Shown: positions 16,943-25,524 of the stretch, piece after piece
How the letters are laid out: each line of letters starts with the position of its first letter
Numbering within the stretch: the stretch's first letter is position 1
Assembly: GCA_018895275.1 (NCBI GenBank)
Contig: JAHIOQ010000051.1
Coordinates: 1-46,408 of the forward strand
Direction: 5' to 3'
Origin: Candidatus Omnitrophota bacterium
GTDB lineage: Bacteria; Omnitrophota; Gorgyraeia; B26-G9
Length of the DNA: 46,408 nt
Program-made: the position numbers and the translations under genes
The notes under the pieces: generated by a model
Told to the model about the DNA's origin: nothing
The model's input: only the letters and a program-made list of their open reading frames with translations
Databases searched by the model: none

Positions 16943-18139
16943 ATGATAAAAATGAGAAAAAAGATGAATGTGCTCCATATAGCGACCCTGAACCGGCCGA
17001 TTCGGCAGGATTTGGGTTACGGCCCTATAGAAACGGTTATTTATAATATCGATAAAGGGCTGCATAAATTAGGCCACCGTTCGATTGTTGCCTGTTCCGG
17101 TGATTCCCATGTTGCCGGTGAACAGTACACGACTATTAAAAAAAGCTTTAGGGAGTACTGGAGTAAAGATACAAGCGTGCAGCGGGAAAATATGCGCAGA
17201 CATCTTGTCCGGTCACTTCAAAGGGCAAAAAAGGGCGACATTGATATCATCCACATGCATGATGCCGTTATGGTGGAATATATCTTTAAGGGAGTTTTTA
17301 AAAGTCCTGTTCCCATTGTGATGACTCTCCATGTGCCGGCTGAAGACAAGGGATCATTCAAACAGTGGAATGAATCGCTCCTTTCCTCTTCCACCGCATA
17401 TTTTGTCCCGATCAGTGAATACCAGAGAAAGCAACATCATGGATTAGTTAACGCGCAGAAGGTTATTCATCACGGCATTGATGTGGAAGACTATCCGTTC
17501 AAAAGCAATCCCGGCAAACAAGGTTATTTGTTCTCAATCGGAAGAATCACATCGGATAAGGGGCAGGATAAAGCCATAGAGATCGCGAAAAAAACCGGCT
17601 TTCGGCTCATCCTTGCCGGCAATGTCCAGAATAAAGTAAAAGACCGGGCATTTTTCAAGAGATTAAAAAAAACAATCGACCTGGTAGCTGACGCGGGCAA
17701 ACCTTTAGCCGGCAGCGATTATTATAAAAAAGTCATGAAACCCATTCTGGATTCGGACAAGCAGATCATCTATATCGGAGAGGTTGATAGCGCCCAGAAA
17801 AAGCAGTGGTACCGCTACGCGCTGGCGACGCTTTTCCCGATTCAATGGGGCGAACCGTTTGGGCTTGTGCTGATTGAATCCATGGGCTGCGGCACTCCGG
17901 TGGTGGCCTTTCGTAAAGGCTCGGTGCCGGAAATCGTTATCCATGGAAAAACGGGCTTTGTCGCGGATTCCATCGAGGACATGGCTGAGGCCGTGAGAGC
18001 GGTGCACCTTATCGATCGCAGTAACTGCCGCAAGCACGTTAAAGATAATTTTTCAATCGCGAGTATGGCCGGAAAATATTCACGGCTTTATCAGCGGATT
18101 ATAGATGAAAGGACGTTATGCCTAAAGACATCCCCGTAA
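16943..18139 (+). CDS. Glycosyltransferase family 4
   Basis: A GT-B fold retaining glycosyltransferase of about 390-400 residues. The opening MNVLHIATLNRPIRQDLGYG gives the N-terminal Rossmann start. The C-terminal nucleotide-sugar site reads ISIGRI-like FSIGRITSDKGQDKAIEIAK, then PIQWGEPFGLVLIESMGCGT and PVVAFRKGSVPEIV (the EX7E-type motif). Three in-frame ATGs (16943, 16952, 16964) compete; none has a strong ribosome binding site, and the frame stays open to 16808. It overlaps the downstream GH15 gene by 22 bp, so the two are coupled. The donor and acceptor are unknown; the pairing suggests storage or compatible-solute glucan metabolism. Confidence 0.85.
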   Translation: MIKMRKKMNVLHIATLNRPIRQDLGYGPIETVIYNIDKGLHKLGHRSIVACSGDSHVAGEQYTTIKKSFREYWSKDTSVQRENMRRHLVRSLQRAKKGDIDIIHMHDAVMVEYIFKGVFKSPVPIVMTLHVPAEDKGSFKQWNESLLSSSTAYFVPISEYQRKQHHGLVNAQKVIHHGIDVEDYPFKSNPGKQGYLFSIGRITSDKGQDKAIEIAKKTGFRLILAGNVQNKVKDRAFFKRLKKTIDLVADAGKPLAGSDYYKKVMKPILDSDKQIIYIGEVDSAQKKQWYRYALATLFPIQWGEPFGLVLIESMGCGTPVVAFRKGSVPEIVIHGKTGFVADSIEDMAEAVRAVHLIDRSNCRKHVKDNFSIASMAGKYSRLYQRIIDERTLCLKTSP

Positions 18140-20103
18140 GTAACGGGTCTTTTCTTTTGAATTTTGATTCGGATTATCAGATCCGGGACGTTTATTTCCC
18201 TTTTATCGGGCAGGAAAACCATTCCAGCGGGCAGCCTTTTCGCTTCGGCGTATGGGCGGATGGACAATATTCGTGGATGGGGCCGGAATGGGAAAAAGAT
18301 TTAAGATATCATAATGAGAGCCTTGTAACGGATGTCTGCCTGAAAAATGAGGCCTTGGGTTTGGAGCTTCGATGCTCGGATGTAGTGGATTTGGATTTGA
18401 ACATCTATATCAAAAAGATCGAAGTGAACAACCTTAAAGACAAAGCCCGTCAAGTCCGGCTTTTTTTCAGTCATGATTTTTACCTTTATGGAAATGATAT
18501 CGGCGGCACAGCCTATTTTGATCCGCGGAGCTGTTCGATTATCCACTACAAAATCCACCGGTATTTTTTGATCAGCTGCTGGGCGCATGGCCAATGGGGG
18601 GTGAAACATTTTACCTGCGGACGAAGAAGTCCGGAAGGCTCAGTGCCCGGCAAAGAGGCTGAAAACGGGAAGCTTGACGGTAATCCGTCCGCATGGGGCT
18701 CGCCTCATTCGACGATCGGCATTTGGCTGGAATTGCCTGCAAAGGAAAAAACAAACGCATATTACTGGATGGCCGCGGGCACGACCTATCCCGAAGTCGC
18801 AAAACTCAATCTGGAAGTTCATCAAAAGTCACCGGAAGAACTCATCAGGCGCTCGTCGAAATACTGGACGACCTGGGTGCATAAACAGTCTCTTAAAATC
18901 AAAGGGTTGCCAAAATCCATCACCGATGTTTTCAGCCGCAGCCTCCTTATCCTGAGAACACAAATCGACAATCATGGCGCCATTATTGCCGCCAATGATT
19001 CTGATATTGTTCGTTTTGGAAAAGATACTTATTCGTATATGTGGGGCAGGGATGGCGCTTTTGTCGCCGCGGCTTTATCAAAGGCCGGGTACTCGCATGT
19101 GTGCATGAAATATTTCGACTTTTGCGCCCGCGTTTTATGCGACGAAGGCTATTTGTTCCAACATTATAATCCGGACGGGTCCCTTGCCAGTAATTGGCAT
19201 GCCTGGCTGGTAGACGGAAAAGAGGTTCTTCCCATCCAGGAAGATTCAACCGCCTTGACCCTTTGGGCGCTTTGGATCCACTACCAGAGCTTGAAGGACG
19301 TTGAATTTATCCGGCCTCTCTACAGTACGCTCATTAAAAAAGCCGCGGATTTTTTGGTTAGTTACCGGGATCCTCAAACGCTATTGCCGTTACCTTCCTA
19401 CGATCTTTGGGAAGAACGTTACGCGCTGCACGCCTATACGGTTGCCTCTGTGATCGCGGGCTTGAGGGCCGCTGCGAATTTTGCGAAACTTTTTCAGGAT
19501 ACCGATCTGGCGAAGAAGTATGACTTGGTGGCCGATGAAATGACGGAGGGTATTAGCCAATATCTTTACCATGAAGGCTTAAAGCGCTTTGCCCGTTCGG
19601 GCTCGAGAATAGATGGGGGTTATAAACTTGATGAAGTCATTGATATCAGTCTGTTAAGCTTGGTAACTCTTGGGGTTTTGGACCCCAACGATCCGCGAAT
19701 GATTGAAACAGCCAATGCTGTACGCGAGCAATTGTGGCTTAAAACTCCGATTGAAGGCTGCGCCAGATACCAGGGTGATGCCTATCAGCGCGCGGAGGAC
19801 AGCCCCAAAGACATTCCCGGAAATCCATGGTTTATTTCAACCCTTTGGCTGGCAGAATATTTTATCGCTCAAGCAGAGAATCAGCAGCAGCTTCAAGCGG
19901 CTCTTCCTTATCTTGAATGGTGTGGGAAAAACGCGCTTCCTTCCGGCGTGCTTGCCGAGCAGGTGCATCCTGTAACCGGTTCTCCTCTTTGTGTTTCACC
20001 GCTTACCTGGAGTCATTCTGCTTTCGTATGGACAGTCCTGAAATATGCGGATAAGCTCACTTCATTAAAAAAGAACAGTATTCATAAAAAAGCGGGGGCA
20101 TAA
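18118..20103 (+). CDS. GH15-family glucosidase (glucoamylase-like)
   Basis: An inverting alpha-glucosidase of family GH15 (glucoamylase, glucodextranase or trehalase activities). An N-terminal beta-sandwich domain (about residues 1-260, starting SNGSFLLNFDSDYQIRDVYF) leads into an (alpha/alpha)6 barrel. Barrel landmarks are YSYMWGRDGAFVAAAL, IQEDSTALTLWALW, YDLWEERYALHAYTVA (probable general acid) and LAEQVHPVTGSPL (probable general base E). There is no signal peptide, so it acts in the cytosol. At 661 residues it is complete. Its ATG follows AAAGGA inside the end of the glycosyltransferase gene. Which glucosidic bond it cleaves cannot be decided from the sequence. Confidence 0.88.
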   Translation: MPKDIPVSNGSFLLNFDSDYQIRDVYFPFIGQENHSSGQPFRFGVWADGQYSWMGPEWEKDLRYHNESLVTDVCLKNEALGLELRCSDVVDLDLNIYIKKIEVNNLKDKARQVRLFFSHDFYLYGNDIGGTAYFDPRSCSIIHYKIHRYFLISCWAHGQWGVKHFTCGRRSPEGSVPGKEAENGKLDGNPSAWGSPHSTIGIWLELPAKEKTNAYYWMAAGTTYPEVAKLNLEVHQKSPEELIRRSSKYWTTWVHKQSLKIKGLPKSITDVFSRSLLILRTQIDNHGAIIAANDSDIVRFGKDTYSYMWGRDGAFVAAALSKAGYSHVCMKYFDFCARVLCDEGYLFQHYNPDGSLASNWHAWLVDGKEVLPIQEDSTALTLWALWIHYQSLKDVEFIRPLYSTLIKKAADFLVSYRDPQTLLPLPSYDLWEERYALHAYTVASVIAGLRAAANFAKLFQDTDLAKKYDLVADEMTEGISQYLYHEGLKRFARSGSRIDGGYKLDEVIDISLLSLVTLGVLDPNDPRMIETANAVREQLWLKTPIEGCARYQGDAYQRAEDSPKDIPGNPWFISTLWLAEYFIAQAENQQQLQAALPYLEWCGKNALPSGVLAEQVHPVTGSPLCVSPLTWSHSAFVWTVLKYADKLTSLKKNSIHKKAGA

Positions 20104-20135
20104 CGGGAGACAAAAGTAATAAGGATAAAGGCGGC

Positions 20136-20161
20136 ATTAGCCAAAGTAATTTGTCAATAGT
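20136..20161 (+). repeat. Dispersed repeat R1, copy 1
   Basis: This copy reads ATTAGCCAAAGTAA then TTTGTCAATAGT. Three more copies occur on the same strand at 23485, 28339 and 29241. It lies 32 bp after the GH15 stop. Confidence 0.75.
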
Positions 20162-20194
20162 CCTGAGCGCCCCAAATTTATTTTTATAATCTAG

Positions 20195-20223
20195 TTGACA
20201 AAGAGAGAAAAATAGAGTATTCT
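20195..20223 (+). promoter_or_regulatory. Strong sigma-70 promoter
   Basis: TTGACA (20195-20200), a 17-bp spacer and TATTCT (20218-20223). Transcription would start near 20230 and run about 270 nt to the zinc-ribbon gene at 20498. The leader holds a 48-codon GTG-started frame (20233-20379) without a clear ribosome binding site, and a small CTGCC/GGCAG hairpin just before the zinc-ribbon ribosome binding site. I see nothing else in 20224-20487. Confidence 0.6.
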
Positions 20224-20497
20224 CTAACATAAGTGGTAAGTAAAGGGATTGAAGTTTTAGGCCGCAAGGTAACGGAAGGTTCGCCTGGCGGTATTTTTGT
20301 TTCCGGCATTATTTACTATAATTTGATAAGCGGGAAGTCTTGTGGAGATGAAAAAGTTGAGTTTGAAGTGGAAAATTAACCCGAAGGACTCGCGCTGTTA
20401 ATGAGAATATTGCGAAATAGAGGCAGGTAATTGGTTACCCGCTGTTACGCAATAGGTGAAACTAAAAAGTCTGCCTGATGGCAGGCAAGGAGGAAAT

Positions 20498-20677
20498 ATG
20501 GGATTTAGACAAGGTGGCGGCGGTGGCGGCGGTGGGTTTGGCGGGCGTCCGCGGGAGATGCACAAGGCAACATGCGCAGAATGTAAAAAAGAATGTGAAG
20601 TTCCTTTTAAACCCAGCGGAGACCGTCCGGTATACTGCAAGGACTGCTTTTCAAAGCGCAGAGATAGTGACCGTTAA
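20498..20677 (+). CDS. CxxC-x17-CxxC zinc-ribbon protein
   Basis: A 59-residue protein: a glycine-rich head (eight consecutive Gly near residues 7-14) followed by a four-cysteine zinc ribbon, CAEC, then exactly 17 residues, then CKDC. Small CxxC-x17-CxxC proteins are widespread in uncultivated bacteria; they probably bind zinc and nucleic acid, but the function is not established. AAGGAGG sits a few nt before the ATG at 20498, which rules out the longer frame from 20456. A glycine-rich tail plus a zinc ribbon suggests an RNA-associated role (inference). Confidence 0.82.
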   Translation: MGFRQGGGGGGGGFGGRPREMHKATCAECKKECEVPFKPSGDRPVYCKDCFSKRRDSDR

Positions 20678-20757
20678 TAAAGGGGTAAGGTATCTTGAAT
20701 AGCCCGATAGAAACTATAAGTTACGCAGAGTTGACAGCCAAAAATTCTACGCAATTC

Positions 20758-20901
20758 TTAGAGTTTATGGTAAGACTTTTTATTATCAGCTTTCCTCTGG
20801 TGCGCATAACAGTAGATTTCCGGGTTGTAAATACTTAGAATACGCTTGCAATGAAGAAACTTGCAGATTCTCTTTTTTTTAATCGAGGCGACTTGTTTCA
20901 T
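20758..20901 (-). CDS. Tiny CX4CX12CX2H zinc-finger-like protein
   Basis: A 47-residue reading frame with ATG at 20901, GGAG 7 nt upstream, and a perfect TATAAT -10 box (minus strand, 20920-20925). The protein MKQVASIKKKRICKFLHCKR then ILSIYNPEIYCYAHQ has the spacing C-x4-C-x12-C-x2-H, fitting a single zinc site. A longer frame to 20940 would start upstream of the ribosome binding site and is not needed. It converges with the zinc-ribbon gene; 20678-20757 between them holds nothing I recognise. Confidence 0.65.
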   Translation of the reverse strand: MKQVASIKKKRICKFLHCKRILSIYNPEIYCYAHQRKADNKKSYHKL

Positions 20902-20987
20902 TGTGGCTCCTTTTTTTGTATTATACCACGAAAGAAGCATAACAAGAATACAAAAATAAATAGTGAAAATAAAAATAAGTAAGATAA

Positions 20988-21033
20988 CAATAAAACAGGG
21001 GGGGGCGTTTAGAACGCCCCCCCTGTTTTATTG
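20988..21033. terminator. Bidirectional G/C-tract terminator
   Basis: CAATAAAACA plus a run of eight G and CGTT pairs with AACG, seven C and TGTTTTATTG, a stem of about 21 bp with one bulged G and a 3-nt loop. It is T-rich on the 3-prime side of both strands. It ends 19 bp after the hflC stop on the minus strand, so it mainly terminates hflKC. Confidence 0.85.
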
Positions 21034-21052
21034 TTTCCAACCAACAACTATG

Positions 21053-22012
21053 TTATTCCAGATTTTCTCCGGCGTTTTTCAGATATTTAAAATATTCACT
21101 ATCCGTAGTAAGCATCAGGGTTGTTGTTTTATCGATTGTGTTTTTGTATGTTTCCAGGGTTTTTAAGAAGGCATAGAATTCCGGGGCTTTATTGTACGCG
21201 TCGGCGTATATGTTTGTCGCTTCGGCATCTGCCTTACCTTTGATTTCTTCCGCGACGCGGTATGCCTCAGACTGTATCTGATTGAGTTCCTTTGCCCGTT
21301 TCCCTTCAATCTCCGCCTTTTTTCCCTCCCCTTCGGAGAGATATTGCTCAGCGGCACGTTTTCTTTCGGATATCATCCGCTCGAATACCTTTTCCTGAAC
21401 GTCAGCGACGTAGTTTATGCGCTTGATTCTTACGTCAATAAGTTCAATCCCGTATTGGGGAACAATCTTTGATGCTTCCTCGAGTATGGCGCGGGTAAGA
21501 ACTTCTCTGCCGTAATCTATTTTTTCAAGTTCTTCAACCTGTCCCATGCTATCATCTTCGGTTCCTTCCGATTTCTGCTCCATGATTCTATTGGTGTTTC
21601 GTACCGCTTCAACGAGATGATGATTTGTAACCGCGTCTCTGGTGGCGGAATCGATGATGTCGTCAAGGCGCGCCTGGCCGCCAATTTCATTTCCTACCGA
21701 TTGCAGAAATTTTAAGGCATCTTTTATTTTCCACCGCGCTGTACTATCAACCAGTATATACCTCTTGTCCTTTGTCGGGATCTGATTTGGTTCGCCGTCC
21801 CATTCCAATATCCACTTATCAAAATAGGTTGCCTGGTGAATAAACGGCATCTTAAAATGAAGGCCGGCATTAGTGATGGGTTTGCCGATGGGCTGGCCGA
21901 ATTGTGTTATGACGACCTGTTGGGTTTCATCAATTAGATAAAGGGCACCGCTTGCACCAAGGATAATAATGATAACAGCTATACCAATGAGAATAAACAA
22001 GATCCGTTTCAT
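21053..22012 (-). CDS. hflC: HflC, SPFH/band-7 membrane protein (FtsH modulator)
   Basis: With HflK it forms the HflKC complex, a large cage on the outer face of the inner membrane that restrains the FtsH protease. One N-terminal TM helix (ILFILIGIAVIIIILGASGA, about residues 4-24) is followed by the SPFH domain (DETQQVVITQFGQPIGKPIT, GLHFKMPFIHQATYFDKWIL) and a long charged helix (SERKRAAEQYLSEGEGKKAE). There are 319 residues, the usual size. Its ATG overlaps the hflK stop (ATGA), so the pair is co-translated. Confidence 0.94.
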   Translation of the reverse strand: MKRILFILIGIAVIIIILGASGALYLIDETQQVVITQFGQPIGKPITNAGLHFKMPFIHQATYFDKWILEWDGEPNQIPTKDKRYILVDSTARWKIKDALKFLQSVGNEIGGQARLDDIIDSATRDAVTNHHLVEAVRNTNRIMEQKSEGTEDDSMGQVEELEKIDYGREVLTRAILEEASKIVPQYGIELIDVRIKRINYVADVQEKVFERMISERKRAAEQYLSEGEGKKAEIEGKRAKELNQIQSEAYRVAEEIKGKADAEATNIYADAYNKAPEFYAFLKTLETYKNTIDKTTTLMLTTDSEYFKYLKNAGENLE

Positions 22013-23001
22013 CGTGCGCCTCCTTGTTCGTTTAAATTCAGAAACGGCAGAATACCCTTTTGGCTCGGGTCCACAATATATTTACTTCCCGCTTTGGATA
22101 TAATTTCATTCATTGCCTCCAGATACAGCCTTTTCCTGGTGACCTCTTTGGAATTTTTGTACGCCTCCCATACAGCAGTGAACTTTGCGACATCACCTTT
22201 TGCCGTGTTTATTCTGCTCAATGCGTATCCTTCAGATTCGCTGATTGTTTTTTCCGCTTCACCGCGTGCTTTAGGAATAATTTTGTTATAAGCTTCCCAT
22301 GCCTGATTGATAACCTTTTCCTTTTCCTGTTTCGCCTCATTTACTTTGTTAAAAGACGGCTTTACGGGGTCAGGAGGGTTTACATTCTGCAGTTTTACGG
22401 TTACTATCTGTATTCCGCTGTCGTAAGAATCAAGGATTTTCTGCAAATTATCCTGAACCTCCAGGTTTATTTCAACTCTGCGGGTGGTGAGAACCTCGTT
22501 CACGGTGTGATCGCCAACGACTTGCCGCATCACCGCTTCGGAAATATTGCGTATTGTTCCCTGGGGATTTCTAATGTTAAATAAGAGCTTTACGGGGTCT
22601 TTAACTTTAAACTGAGTTATCCATTCAACGATAAGGACATTCAGATCTCCTGTAAGCATGAGTGATTCATCAAAATAGTTCTTCGAGGAGTATTGTGTTA
22701 CAACACCGGCTTTCACAGTTCGATAGCCAAACTCCTCCTTAAAAATATATTTGACCTTTACATTGGTTAATTTTTCAATAAGCGGAATTTTAATATGCAG
22801 TCCGGGCAGGGTTGTTCTTGCATATTTACCGAATTGCTGGATGACACCCACCTCATCCGGGCCGGTGGAGTAGATGCCTGTTGAGAGCATGAGCATCACG
22901 ATGATAATTCCGATAATCGGGATTATCCCTTTGTTAAATTGAAAGTTAGGTATTTTATCACCCATCTTTCTAAAGAGCTCTTCCGGAGTATCAAATCCCA
23001 T
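22009..23001 (-). CDS. hflK: HflK, SPFH/band-7 membrane protein (FtsH modulator)
   Basis: Partner of HflC. The N-terminal cytosolic stretch (MGFDTPEELFRKMGDKIPNF) leads into a TM helix (GIIPIIGIIIVMLMLSTGIY, about residues 26-46), then the SPFH domain with GPDEVGVIQQFGKYARTTLP and GLHIKIPLIEKL, then a helical region rich in Glu, Lys and Ala. I chose the ATG at 23001 because AAGGAGG lies 5 nt upstream; an in-frame GTG at 23007 is too close to it. First gene of the hflKC operon. Confidence 0.94.
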   Translation of the reverse strand: MGFDTPEELFRKMGDKIPNFQFNKGIIPIIGIIIVMLMLSTGIYSTGPDEVGVIQQFGKYARTTLPGLHIKIPLIEKLTNVKVKYIFKEEFGYRTVKAGVVTQYSSKNYFDESLMLTGDLNVLIVEWITQFKVKDPVKLLFNIRNPQGTIRNISEAVMRQVVGDHTVNEVLTTRRVEINLEVQDNLQKILDSYDSGIQIVTVKLQNVNPPDPVKPSFNKVNEAKQEKEKVINQAWEAYNKIIPKARGEAEKTISESEGYALSRINTAKGDVAKFTAVWEAYKNSKEVTRKRLYLEAMNEIISKAGSKYIVDPSQKGILPFLNLNEQGGAR

Positions 23002-23029
23002 GTACACCTCCTTCTTACGTTTAGGCTAT

Positions 23030-23056
23030 ACTATACCTTTCCAGAGGGGATGTCAA
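23030..23056 (-). promoter_or_regulatory. Probable hflKC promoter
   Basis: Read on the minus strand: TTGACA (23051-23056), then TATAGT (23030-23035) with a 15-bp spacer, or TAGTAT at 17 bp. It is about 30 bp upstream of hflK. Confidence 0.55.
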
Positions 23057-23373
23057 GGGAAGAGTGTAAAGAGTAATGGACAAGGGGGGATTGGCTGGTC
23101 GGATAATTCTAACGGGTTATTTTTAGATGTATTGTGTGTGAATGCGCGAGAAGATAACCTTAATGAGTTTGTTGATTTTCTTGTAACGGTAATAAATAGC
23201 GGCAATAAATATGAGCTGTATTACGCAGTTAAGCTTGGTAATGAAATGTTGTGCCGGAGCCGGGGGAATTGAACATAAAGGATAGAGTTCTAATCTGGCT
23301 CCTTCTATAAATATTTTTGATGGTAATTTCAAAACCGCCTGCCGAAAAATGTTGGATAAAAAAACAGAGGAAG

Positions 23374-23525
23374 GAATCTTTCTGTATCTTTTGCTTGATT
23401 AATGATAAAATGCGGTTGAGATAAGCTGAGTGGGTGGAGATAAATAGTTTTTGGTTTTGAGGTTCGCCCGCTTGTCTTTCCAGGATTAGCCAAAGTGATT
23501 TGTCAATAGTTTGGACCTGACCCCG
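23374..23525 (+). repeat. Composite repeat R2 + R1 (copy A)
   Basis: R2 (23374-23454) starts GAATCTTTCTGTATCTTTTG, continues AATGATAAAATGC and ends GATAAATAGTTTTTGG. R1 (23485-23525) follows: ATTAGCCAAAGTGA, TTTGTCAATAGTTT, then GACCTGACCCCG. The same two modules occur in the same order at 28121-28366, and R2 alone at 24424-24506. The wider stretch 23057-23649 has no gene I can support. Confidence 0.75.
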
Positions 23526-23649
23526 CAGGCTGTTTGCCGCAGGCTGTTTTTTAGTAGAGCAGGAAAACGGTCTCGATGAATACATCTATACGGCAAAACA
23601 TACTTGATAGATTTAAGAAGCTGAGAGAAGCATTGCAAAGGATGGCTGA

Positions 23650-24351
23650 GTGAAGACGTACGCTATCGGAGATATTCATGGCGCGTATAAGGCGTTAATG
23701 CAGTGTCTTGAACGCGCGCAATTTGATTATGAAAGAGATTGTTTAATTGTACTGGGTGATGTGTGTGATGGTTATCCTGATGTCAGGCAATGCATTGATG
23801 AACTTTTGAAGGTTAAGCATTGCGATTTGGTCATCGGCAATCATGATATGTGGGCTCTGGATTGGGCGTTGCGCGGCGATAAACCGGAGATATGGACAAG
23901 TCAGGGTGGCGAGCGGACGATAGCGTCATACAACGGTGGTCCGATGCCGCAGGCGCACCTCGATTTTCTCAAAAACGGACAACTTTGGATCGAACGTGAT
24001 GGTCAGGTTTTTGTGCATGGCGGGTTTAACCCGGGCATATCGCTTTCGAGACATAGCGCGCAAGCATTGGTTTGGGATAGAAGACTTCTTGATATGGCGT
24101 GGAAGATGCAATCAGAAGGGCACAAGTGTAAATTGGGCAGTTATAAGGATATCTTTGTCGGGCATACAACAACCGAACTTTATAATACTTTGCAGCCGAT
24201 TCATGTGTGTAATGTTTGGAATATTGACACCGGAGCCGGATGGTCAGGCAAACTTACCATAATGGACGTTGATACTAAGGAATATTGGCAATCAGATTTG
24301 ACTCCGGACTTATACGGAGGAACGCCTGACAGGCTTAGAAAAATAATGTAA
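23650..24351 (+). CDS. Calcineurin-like metallophosphoesterase (PPP-type phosphatase)
   Basis: A cytosolic two-metal phosphatase of 233 residues. Family motifs are GDIHG (residues 7-11), GDVCDGYPD (about 36-44) and GNHDMW (about 63-68), with VHGG and GHTT further on as metal ligands. This set fits protein Ser/Thr phosphatases or Ap4A hydrolases of the PrpE/ApaH type; the substrate cannot be told. The GTG start at 23650 overlaps the stop of a 25-codon ATG frame (23576-23653), so translational coupling is possible. Confidence 0.88.
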   Translation: MKTYAIGDIHGAYKALMQCLERAQFDYERDCLIVLGDVCDGYPDVRQCIDELLKVKHCDLVIGNHDMWALDWALRGDKPEIWTSQGGERTIASYNGGPMPQAHLDFLKNGQLWIERDGQVFVHGGFNPGISLSRHSAQALVWDRRLLDMAWKMQSEGHKCKLGSYKDIFVGHTTTELYNTLQPIHVCNVWNIDTGAGWSGKLTIMDVDTKEYWQSDLTPDLYGGTPDRLRKIM

Positions 24352-24423
24352 AAAAGGTACTGATTTTGGGGTGGCGCGAAGCTGTAGTTGCCGCCCTTGC
24401 GACAACGCGAAAATAGAGGGAAT

Positions 24424-24506
24424 GAATCTTTCTGTAACTTTTGTATGATTAATGATAAAATGCTGTTCGAATGGAGGCATGAGGGGCTGGGGATAAATAG
24501 TTTTTG
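24424..24506 (+). repeat. Dispersed repeat R2, copy B
   Basis: It starts GAATCTTTCTGTAACTTTTG, continues ATGATTAATGATAAAATGC and ends GATAAATAGTTTTTG, about 80 bp in all, closely matching 23374-23454. No R1 module follows; only a degraded TTTTCCAG. It fills most of the gap before the deiminase gene. Confidence 0.75.
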
Positions 24507-24596
24507 CCCTTGGGTTTTCCAGTACTTGGTTTAGATGTTGAAATTAATTTTTTGCTGCGACACGGGGTTGTCGCCTGCCTGCGTTAGAATAAGCAT

Positions 24597-25442
24597 ATGA
24601 TAACCGATCAAGAAACTAACCTCATTTATTTTTCAGAACTCCTGCCGCGAAGGCACCCTAAATTCTTTGGAGAGCTTAAGGCGAGACTGGAGCGTAAGGG
24701 GATAGAATGTTTACTTTTGCCTCATACGAAAGATATCTGGTGCAGGGATTATATGCCTGTACAGGTATCGAAAAATGAATTTGTGCAGTTTAAATATGAG
24801 CCAAGTTACCTCACTCGTTACAAGGAATATACTACTACCATAACAGACGCTGCTGAAACGTGTAAAGCCATAGGGATTAGTCCCAAAAGATCGGATATCA
24901 ATCTGGATGGAGGCAATATCGTAAAGTCGAGGAATAAGGCCATAATGACTGCGCGTATATTCGCTGAAAATCCGCGTTTCTTAAGGAAGAAATTGCTCAG
25001 TAAGCTTAAAACATTGTTTAAGGTAAAACAAGTTGTAATAATTCCTGAATGTCCATTTGACCGGTTTGGGCATGCGGATGGGATGATTCGGTTTGTGGAC
25101 GGAGTTAAGGATGAGGAAACGGTTCTGGTAAATGATTTCTCCGGAGAATCAGCTAAATTCTTCTCGAAATTCCACCGGGCTATTTCCAGTCAAGGATTGT
25201 TTCCTGTACTGCTGCCTTATACGGCCTATCGCAATAAAGGAGATGATGCAAAAGGGATATACACGAATTATCTTGAAGTGGGGAAAATTGTAATATATCC
25301 TGTATACGGAATAAAGGAAGACGCGCTGGCGCACAAGGTGTTTTATAGGTATTTTGGTGGCCGTATTTTCCCAATACGAGCGAACGAAATTGCTAGAGAA
25401 GGCGGCGTGCTGAATTGTGTGAGTTGGAATATAAAAAGATAA
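24597..25442 (+). CDS. Agmatine deiminase / peptidylarginine deiminase family protein
   Basis: A guanidino-group-modifying enzyme of the pentein fold; known members hydrolyse agmatine to N-carbamoylputrescine and ammonia. Catalytic elements are visible in order: WCRDYMP (D51), LDGGNIV (D104-N107), FGHADGMIRF (H159, D161) and the C-terminal nucleophile in GGVLNCVSW (C274). At 281 residues it is shorter than typical agmatine deiminases (about 350-370), lacking some loops, so the substrate may differ. The start has no clear ribosome binding site. No polyamine gene is adjacent. Confidence 0.85.
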   Translation: MITDQETNLIYFSELLPRRHPKFFGELKARLERKGIECLLLPHTKDIWCRDYMPVQVSKNEFVQFKYEPSYLTRYKEYTTTITDAAETCKAIGISPKRSDINLDGGNIVKSRNKAIMTARIFAENPRFLRKKLLSKLKTLFKVKQVVIIPECPFDRFGHADGMIRFVDGVKDEETVLVNDFSGESAKFFSKFHRAISSQGLFPVLLPYTAYRNKGDDAKGIYTNYLEVGKIVIYPVYGIKEDALAHKVFYRYFGGRIFPIRANEIAREGGVLNCVSWNIKR

Positions 25443-25524
25443 GGGGGGTGGGCAACCAAGAATGTAGGAAGTCTATTGGAGATTATAGAAAGATACAGGA
25501 ATGTCAAAAAAGAGGAGGTATTCT

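Noticed and set aside
20456-20702. Longer or alternative starts for the zinc-ribbon gene
   Set aside because: The AAGGAGG ribosome binding site points to 20498; the other frame (20478-20702) loses the CxxC motifs.
23000-23272. 90-codon plus-strand frame upstream of the repeat patch
   Set aside because: It begins inside hflK's leader and crosses its promoter; no ribosome binding site or family match.
23576-23653. 25-codon frame coupled to the phosphatase start
   Set aside because: Too short and without a clear ribosome binding site; mentioned only as a possible coupling element.
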